Below are positions 59,955 through 64,000 of a stretch of 64,000 bases of DNA, in pieces. The position numbers and the translations under genes are program-made. Source of the stretch: Bacillus sp. OV166 (GTDB lineage: Bacteria; Bacillota; Bacilli; Bacillales; Cytobacillaceae); contig NZ_FXWM01000001.1 of NCBI RefSeq assembly GCF_900177675.1, positions 3,171,001 to 3,235,000 on the forward strand. Direction: 5' to 3'. Below the pieces are notes generated by a model. That model ran no database searches. It saw only the letters and a program-made list of their open reading frames with translations, and had not been told where the DNA came from. Numbering within the stretch: the stretch's first letter is position 1; the number at the start of each line of letters is the position of its first letter.

Positions 59955-60191
59955 TTGGTGGGGATTAAGGAGTTAATCAATTTCCTTAATAAACTGGAAG
60001 AAAGTAATATATTTTATAAGCTAAATAAAGTAAGAGATGAAGCTATAATGGTTGAAATTACTGTTCCAGGGCAACGTTGGGAAGTTGAGTTTACGAATGA
60101 TGGTACAGTAGAAATTGAAAAATTCATAAGCGATGGAGACTTTTATGATGTTAAAGAGATAGAGACACTATCTAACGATTTCAGTGATTAG
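59955..60191 (+). CDS. uncharacterised small soluble protein
   Basis: 78 residues from TTG 59955 (GTG 59958 also possible), GGGAG upstream. Compact: 'GIKELINFLNKLEESNIFYKLNKVRDEAIMVEITVPGQRWEVEFTNDGTVEIEKFISDG'. Such proteins, with a helix then a four-strand sheet, are common next to contact-dependent toxins, but I do not recognise a named family. Single-gene cassette. Confidence 0.55.
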   Translation: MVGIKELINFLNKLEESNIFYKLNKVRDEAIMVEITVPGQRWEVEFTNDGTVEIEKFISDGDFYDVKEIETLSNDFSD

Positions 60192-60207
60192 TTCAAAAGG
60201 TTATTAA

Positions 60208-60225
60208 GCTGTCGGGTGCATTCCT
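60208..60225 (+). repeat. cassette repeat, degenerate left arm
   Basis: AGCTGTCGGGTGC behind GGTTATTA; no core or right arm. Confidence 0.45.
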
Positions 60226-60254
60226 TAAATAATGATCCGAACAGGGAGAAGTGT

Positions 60255-60356
60255 ATGAAAGAAGTAATTATTTTTAGCGGGATTAAAGTTACAAAATGCT
60301 GGAAGAGCATCTATCCTTTTTTGGATGGGGTTTGGGGATATGATTCAAATAAATAG
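60255..60356 (+). CDS. possible 33-residue peptide or remnant
   Basis: ATG 60255 with AGGGAGAAG upstream reads MKEVIIFSGIKVTKCWKSIY then PFLDGVWGYDSNK. It may be the start of a truncated gene; no function recognised. Confidence 0.35.
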   Translation: MKEVIIFSGIKVTKCWKSIYPFLDGVWGYDSNK

Positions 60357-60370
60357 GAGAGGCAGAACCC

Positions 60371-60590
60371 ATGAAACACCAGAATATGCATTACATATTT
60401 AATGTTCGTGGTGAATTACCTTAGATAACACAATTGTTGTAGCTTCAAGAGATTTCTATTCTCCTAACTCGGAATGGGATGATGATACTGAGGATTTCGA
60501 TTGGGATATTCAAGGTAAAAATAGATTTGATGAACATATTAAAACTTTTATGATTTATTTAAAAAAGGTCTATACTTTTTTCTCTTTTTT
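60371..60590 (+). pseudogene. degraded uncharacterised gene
   Basis: ATG 60371 with AGGAGAGG upstream reads KHQNMHYIFNVRGELP then stops. Another frame continues with LDNTIVVASRDFYSPNSEWD, DIQGKNRFDEHIKTFMIY. Likely one acidic protein broken by a frameshift near 60420. Confidence 0.4.
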
Positions 60591-60653
60591 GCTTATACTG
60601 TACTATAACAAGATAAGTAAAAACGAACTGTATTAATAAAGGAGGAGATTTAA

Positions 60654-60788
60654 ATGTTAATGAGTCCTGTTGAATTTTTCCGCAATTTGCCAAAAAAGGA
60701 ATGTCCTGAATGCGGGCAGCATATGCAAGAGCAAGCAGAAAGTTATATGATGGATTGTGATCGTTGTTTATCCAAAAAAGAAGAGTAA
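60654..60788 (+). CDS. YhfH-like small protein
   Basis: 44 residues, GGAGGAG upstream. Reads MLMSPVEFFRNLPKKECPEC.. with two Cys pairs (CPEC and CDRC), the layout of Bacillus YhfH, a small putative zinc-ribbon protein of unknown role. It has its own terminator. Confidence 0.7.
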   Translation: MLMSPVEFFRNLPKKECPECGQHMQEQAESYMMDCDRCLSKKEE

Positions 60789-60796
60789 AGTTTGTT

Positions 60797-60826
60797 AACT
60801 CTCCAGCTTTGCTGGGGAGTTTTTAA
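60797..60826 (+). terminator. terminator of the YhfH-like gene
   Basis: AACTCTCCAGC pairs with GCTGGGGAGTT, then T-run. Confidence 0.8.
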
Positions 60827-61138
60827 TTTCATAACAATAAATTAGTAGAATTCTTGGAGTGTAGAAAAGCATTTGATACAGCAACTAAAGTAATTAAATT
60901 TATCGAAATGAATGTCTAAATATTTGTTAATTTTTATAATGAGCCATATTAACTAACCTCTTGCATTAATTAAAAGATCGCCTTTTTTTTACGATCTTTT
61001 CTATGAGTAATCAAAATCTCAAAAATACTTACTCCTAGCAGAAGATGTGAAGTAATGTACATAAACTATCGGATCAGAATAATTGAAGAACTTATTTGTT
61101 AGCCTAAAGAAAAAAGAAGGTAAATTGAGGTAACAAAA
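60827..61138. other. non-coding stretch
   Basis: Holds a hairpin AAAGATCG/CGATCTTT at 60973-60999 and a degenerate short-form repeat at 61064-61086 (AACTATCGGATCAGAATAATT). No gene seen. Confidence 0.45.
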
Positions 61139-61230
61139 ATGTATGAATTTAAAGATGGGTCCGAGAGTAAAGAAAAAAAATATAAGATATACCTATTTTT
61201 ATTTATTATCTCTGTTTGAATAAATACATT
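61139..61230 (+). pseudogene. broken copy of the 56040 membrane protein
   Basis: Reads MYEFKDGSESKEKKYKIYLF and on to a TGA at codon 27, then INTFIDIFF in the same frame. The leader (GGTAAATTGAGGTAACAAAA) also matches that of 56040. Three helices are lost. Confidence 0.65.
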
Positions 61231-61284
61231 CATTGACATTTTCTTTGAATCCTTTTTTGCCTGGAATATCCGGGTGCTGCAAAA

Positions 61285-61395
61285 TTAATATTTTATAAAA
61301 ATGCCATCATTCAGCATCTTGTCGGTAAAATAATATAAGTCCTCTGTGCTTTCATTAATGGCCATTTTTAATCCCTTGATGGGTAACTGCTGCAT
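61285..61395 (-). CDS. possible small peptide
   Basis: A minus frame, MQQLPIKGLKMAINESTEDLYYF and on, of 36 residues has AAGGAG before its ATG at 61395; the open frame extends to 61476. Not recognised. Confidence 0.35.
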   Translation of the reverse strand: MQQLPIKGLKMAINESTEDLYYFTDKMLNDGIFIKY

Positions 61396-61722
61396 TTCGT
61401 TTTTCTCCTTTTGCTGTTTTGAATTTTGTAATGCGTTGATAATGATTGAAGGCTCCCCCCTGTTTGCACAAATCATTTGTTTTGTAAAATGAAAAGGAAT
61501 TTACACTTTATTACTATAATGCCCGCCTCACAGCACCATATAACCTCTCTGATTCGTTCATATTAGATTCGTTTCCGCTGTAAGGCTATGTGAAAATCTA
61601 CAGCTAACTCGTCAGTGGTGGATATTATTAAAATCGATAAATAAGAATTAGTGGAGGCGAATTAGTCATTGAAATGTTTCCAAGGGCTAATTCTAAAACG
61701 AGTTTGTGAAAGATTGTACTTA
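61396..61722. other. intergenic stretch
   Basis: No convincing gene. The end (61698-61722) is the conserved flank TTTGTGAAAGATTGTACTTA of the next repeat. Confidence 0.4.
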
Positions 61723-61790
61723 AGCTAACGGGTGCTTTACTTCAATAGGGGTAAGGCATTTTCTTATTCAAGTAACGGAGCAGTATAGTT
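61723..61790 (+). repeat. cassette repeat, hairpin core
   Basis: Left arm AGCTAACGGGTGC; core GCTTTACTTC..GGTAAGGC; inner AAGTAACGGAGCA; right arm GTATAGTTCAATAAG. Confidence 0.85.
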
Positions 61791-61862
61791 CAATAAGAAA
61801 ACGAATTTTTAATTGAATAATTTGATAAGATTATCTCAAATAGGTTATTTGGAGGAAAAACT

Positions 61863-62332
61863 TTGGAACATCTACGAATTACTAAGAAAAAAGTATTGAA
61901 ATGCCTTCTAACTGTTGGAGTAGTTGTTTTATTTTTTGTTATTTTCTATACACCTACTCTAAAAATGCCAATAAGTTGGGCAGGCGCTTGGGTGGGAATA
62001 GAAGCTGAACCCGGCTATATCCCTTTTGAGTATAGTAAGAGTTATATGACTACTTCTTCCTGCGGTAAGAGGTGCGATAAACTAAAATCACATTACATAT
62101 CAAAAAAAGCCGAGCTTGTAATAACTGCTACAGATTATGTAAGTTGGTATAATGATCCCAAATGGGATAAAAAAACAAAATTAAAGGAACAAAATATTTT
62201 TATAAAGAAAAAAACGGTAAGCAATACTTAGATTGGGAAGAAGAAAAAGAAGAGTTAGAATTAACTGTTGAATATAAAGGTGAAAGCAAATTAGCTAAAT
62301 CAGAAATTGTAAAAATTGGGAAATTCTATTAA
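61863..62332 (+). pseudogene. membrane-anchored protein, frameshifted
   Basis: TTG 61863 with TTGGAGG upstream encodes a basic start, one helix (VLKCLLTVGVVVLFFVIFY) and an outer domain with SSCGKRC, then shifts frame near 62190. The other frame reads FYKEKNGKQYLDWEEEKEE and ELTVEYKGESKLAKSEIVKI to TAA 62330-62332. An intact protein would have about 156 residues. Not recognised. Confidence 0.55.
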
Positions 62333-62351
62333 AGCTGAGGGCAAGTTATTA

Positions 62352-62370
62352 AACTAACCGGTGCGTTAGT
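62352..62370 (+). repeat. cassette repeat, minimal short form
   Basis: AACTAAC-CGGTGC-GTTAGTT: a perfect palindrome of the two outer arms, followed by CATTAAG. Confidence 0.8.
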
Positions 62371-62559
62371 TCATTAAGTAATCTCATTTTAAAAGGGATA
62401 TTAGAATAAACTTAGACCTAGTCCTGAGGTATTAACTGGATATACGTGTTAGATAAAAATAGATAAATAAATAAATTAAAAATTCCTGTTATCTAATAAG
62501 TTATAAGATAAAATAGAAAGATTTCATTAACAACATTAGAGTAGAAGAAGGAGAACATC
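62371..62559. other. intergenic stretch
   Basis: AT-rich leader of the next gene; no feature recognised. Confidence 0.35.
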
Positions 62560-63146
62560 ATGAAAAAATTTGTCTTTTTATTTGCAATGATCATTATTAT
62601 TGTAAGTTTAATAGTTTGGAATGGTAGTAGCAGTTCACCACAGAAAACTACTAATGAATTCTTACAAAGTATTCAAAAAGGGAAATGGAAAAGTGCATCT
62701 AATTATATTGAAAATCCAGATGCAAAAGATTATTTCCTTGGGGAAACTCATCAAAAATATAATCGTATTTTATTTGAAAAAATGGCATATACAACAGGGG
62801 AAATACAAAAAGATGCAAAAAAAGCAACGATAGATTTAAAGATTACAACAATTGACACACGTAAAGCTCAAGATAAAGCATTTGAAAAAATAAAGAAGGA
62901 GATCTTAGAAAAAGATTCCAATGATGGTGATGGTTCCTATGTAGTTGATACGAAACCTTATGTAATAAAAACGCTAAAAATCCTTCAGCTAAAAAAGTGA
63001 CGTTACCAGTGAAAATAAAATTAGTAAAAGTAGGAGATGCATGGAAAGTAGATTTAACTGAAGATTTTATGGATGCATTAACTGGTATATATGAACGCGA
63101 CGGTGACGAATCTTTGATAATGGAGAGAATCAGTCCATCGAACTAA
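62560..63146 (+). pseudogene. exported DUF4878/NTF2-like protein, frameshifted
   Basis: ATG 62560 with AAGGAG upstream encodes a signal-anchor (KKFVFLFAMIIIIVSLIVW) and 'SSPQKTTNEFLQSIQKGKWKSASNYIENPDAKDYF', an NTF2-like pattern. The frame stops at 62998-63000, and the neighbouring frame continues with VTLPVKIKLVKVGDAWKVDL and TEDFMDALTGI to TAA 63144-63146. 'VGDAWKVDL' is the typical end of such domains. Confidence 0.6.
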
Positions 63147-63230
63147 AGGATTGTATTTAAAAAAGTTCTTAACTAAAATATTTAGTTCAAAAAAGTTTCT
63201 TCCTCAAAAGAATCTTTCACTTTTATAATA

Positions 63231-63309
63231 AACTAACGGGTGCTTTCGTGGAATAAGGGGATTGCGGCGGTGACCCCTTTTTGTTATTAAACTAACGAAC
63301 AGGTAAGCT
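63231..63309 (+). repeat. cassette repeat, full copy
   Basis: Left arm AACTAACGGGTGC; core GGGGATTGCGGCGGTGACCCC with T-run; inner AACTAACGAACAG; right arm GTAAGCTGAATAAG. Confidence 0.85.
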
Positions 63310-63373
63310 GAATAAGTGAGATGTAAATCTATCTCACTTTAAGTAGTTATTACGAGGGAAGTAGAAATTATCA

Positions 63374-63565
63374 ATGGGTATGACATACGAAGAATGTAAA
63401 AAAGTTCTTAGAAATATGGAAGAAAGACTTAATTATCACAAGATCTTAGCCTGGTACATAAAACAAACAGTAAAGTTAAAAAAACATCAAGATGACATAA
63501 AATACTGGGAAGAAGCTATACAGCAAGCAAAAGAGGACTTTGGCTATGTATACGATAATATCTGA
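63374..63565 (+). CDS. uncharacterised small helical protein
   Basis: 63 residues from ATG 63374 (63380 also possible), GAGGGAAG upstream. Entirely helical and charged: 'MTYEECKKVLRNMEERLNYHKILAWYIKQTVKLKKHQDDIKYWEEAI', probably a coiled coil. Not recognised. Single-gene cassette. Confidence 0.55.
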   Translation: MGMTYEECKKVLRNMEERLNYHKILAWYIKQTVKLKKHQDDIKYWEEAIQQAKEDFGYVYDNI

Positions 63566-63584
63566 AACAGAAGAATAGTTCTTT

Positions 63585-63663
63585 AACTAACAGGTGCAAG
63601 ATTTGAAAATCCAGCTTCATTTTTAGGCGGTTTTTCTTATTGTGCTAACGAAGCAGGTTAGCA
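63585..63663 (+). repeat. cassette repeat, full copy
   Basis: Left arm AACTAACAGGTGCAAGA; core CAGCTTCATTTTTAGGCGG; inner TGCTAACGAAGCAG; right arm GTTAGCA. Confidence 0.85.
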
Positions 63664-63769
63664 TTCCTGTAGATCGTTAAATATCAGGTTTAAAAAAAAT
63701 AGAGACCCTCAGTAAGATACGAGTATAGAGTCCAATCTAACTCAGAGTCTTAAGGAGGGAAGCCCTACT

Positions 63770-64000
63770 ATGAATTTTAAAATGCAAGACAAACAAAATC
63801 AACTAATAGAAAGAATTTCCGATAAACATCTTATTGTTGCTGTGGATATCGCTCAACAACTACACGTTGCAAGAGCAGTTAACTTTCGTGGAACTGTAGT
63901 TGGAGACCCTCTTACATTTGAAAATAATGAGAGGAGTTCGTTAACCTATTAAATTGGATTCAAGATTTAAAAAGATTAATAAACTTATTGACCCGTTTAG
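63770..64000 (+). pseudogene. IS110-family transposase, frameshifted, cut by the window
   Basis: ATG 63770 behind GGAGGG. Reads 'LIVAVDIAQQLHVARAVNFRG' with the Asp of the DEDD catalytic set, then NNERSSLTY and a stop. The adjacent frame continues EEFVNLLNWIQDLKRLINLL, so one base was lost near 63931. The gene runs off the window. Confidence 0.7.

Noticed and set aside
38..63663. CRISPR array
   Set aside because: Repeats are about 1 kb apart with genes between, vary in core and length, and no cas genes are seen.
38..63663. Repeats as simple REP/bcr-type elements or plain terminators
   Set aside because: Cannot be fully excluded, but strict single orientation, arms with two-box symmetry and repeated association with one recombinase favour a site-specific system.

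Overview
Low-GC Firmicute DNA, most likely from a spore-forming Bacillaceae. The support is a YhcN/YlaJ-type spore lipoprotein, a YhfH-like peptide, a YoaS/YozG-like pair, two T-box leaders, DUF3231 and CBO0543-type genes and AGGAGG ribosome binding sites. I see no rRNA, tRNA, CRISPR array or phage structural module.

The dominant structure is a dispersed repeat of about 60-80 bp, present about 60 times and always in the same (+) orientation, usually between single genes. A full copy has a left arm (AACTAAC-GGGTGC), a variable core hairpin followed by a T-run, an inner CTAACG, and a right arm ending GCAG-GTTAGTTGAATAAG. Left arm AACTAAC and right arm GTTAGTT are inverted repeats, with a second short match (TGC/GCA) just inside them. 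This resembles integron attC geometry, and the layout resembles an array of one-gene cassettes: acetyltransferases, small membrane proteins, DinB, PhzF, SnoaL, VOC, DUF3224, DUF3916 and unknowns. Five remnants of a tyrosine recombinase lie in the window; four sit directly behind a repeat left arm, antisense to the array, and one is cut exactly at a CTTAAC core. I propose a degenerate integron-like cassette array as the undescribed system. No intact recombinase is present, so mobility is inference.

Layout. 1-9.7 kb: lipoprotein, DUF192, small membrane genes, an IS3-type element, an aldo/keto reductase, a cytochrome b-molybdoenzyme fusion, and an HTH/DUF2975 pair. 9.7-13.2 kb: a pseudogene and a hydrolase/ATP-grasp/hydrolase operon. 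13.2-23 kb: Nudix remnant, SUMF1-like protein, DinB, a MerR/MFS efflux pair with a classic 19-bp-spacer promoter, a T-box plus PPOX-family flavoprotein, C1q-like protein, broken PhoP-like regulator, GNAT and VOC. 23-34.8 kb: dense array of small mostly membrane or unknown genes. 34.8-46.7 kb: Arg/Trp/Pro-rich protein, cardiolipin synthase, a second T-box/PPOX cassette, DUF3231, spore lipoprotein, TetR/SDR pair with a clear operator, and two glycosyltransferases. 46.8-49.1 kb: an ORF-less group II intron sitting in a repeat right arm, itself interrupted by an IS1182-family element. 49.1-56 kb: SGNH hydrolase, PHB-depolymerase-like esterase, class A penicillin-binding protein. 56-64 kb: more cassettes and a broken IS110-type gene at the edge.

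A second layer of mobility sits on the repeats: five elements of 200-370 bp (plus one fragment), IStron/IS605-derivative-like, are all inserted at the same point of the left arm (ACT^AAC). Many cassette genes carry frameshifts or internal stops, so much of the array looks to be decaying.
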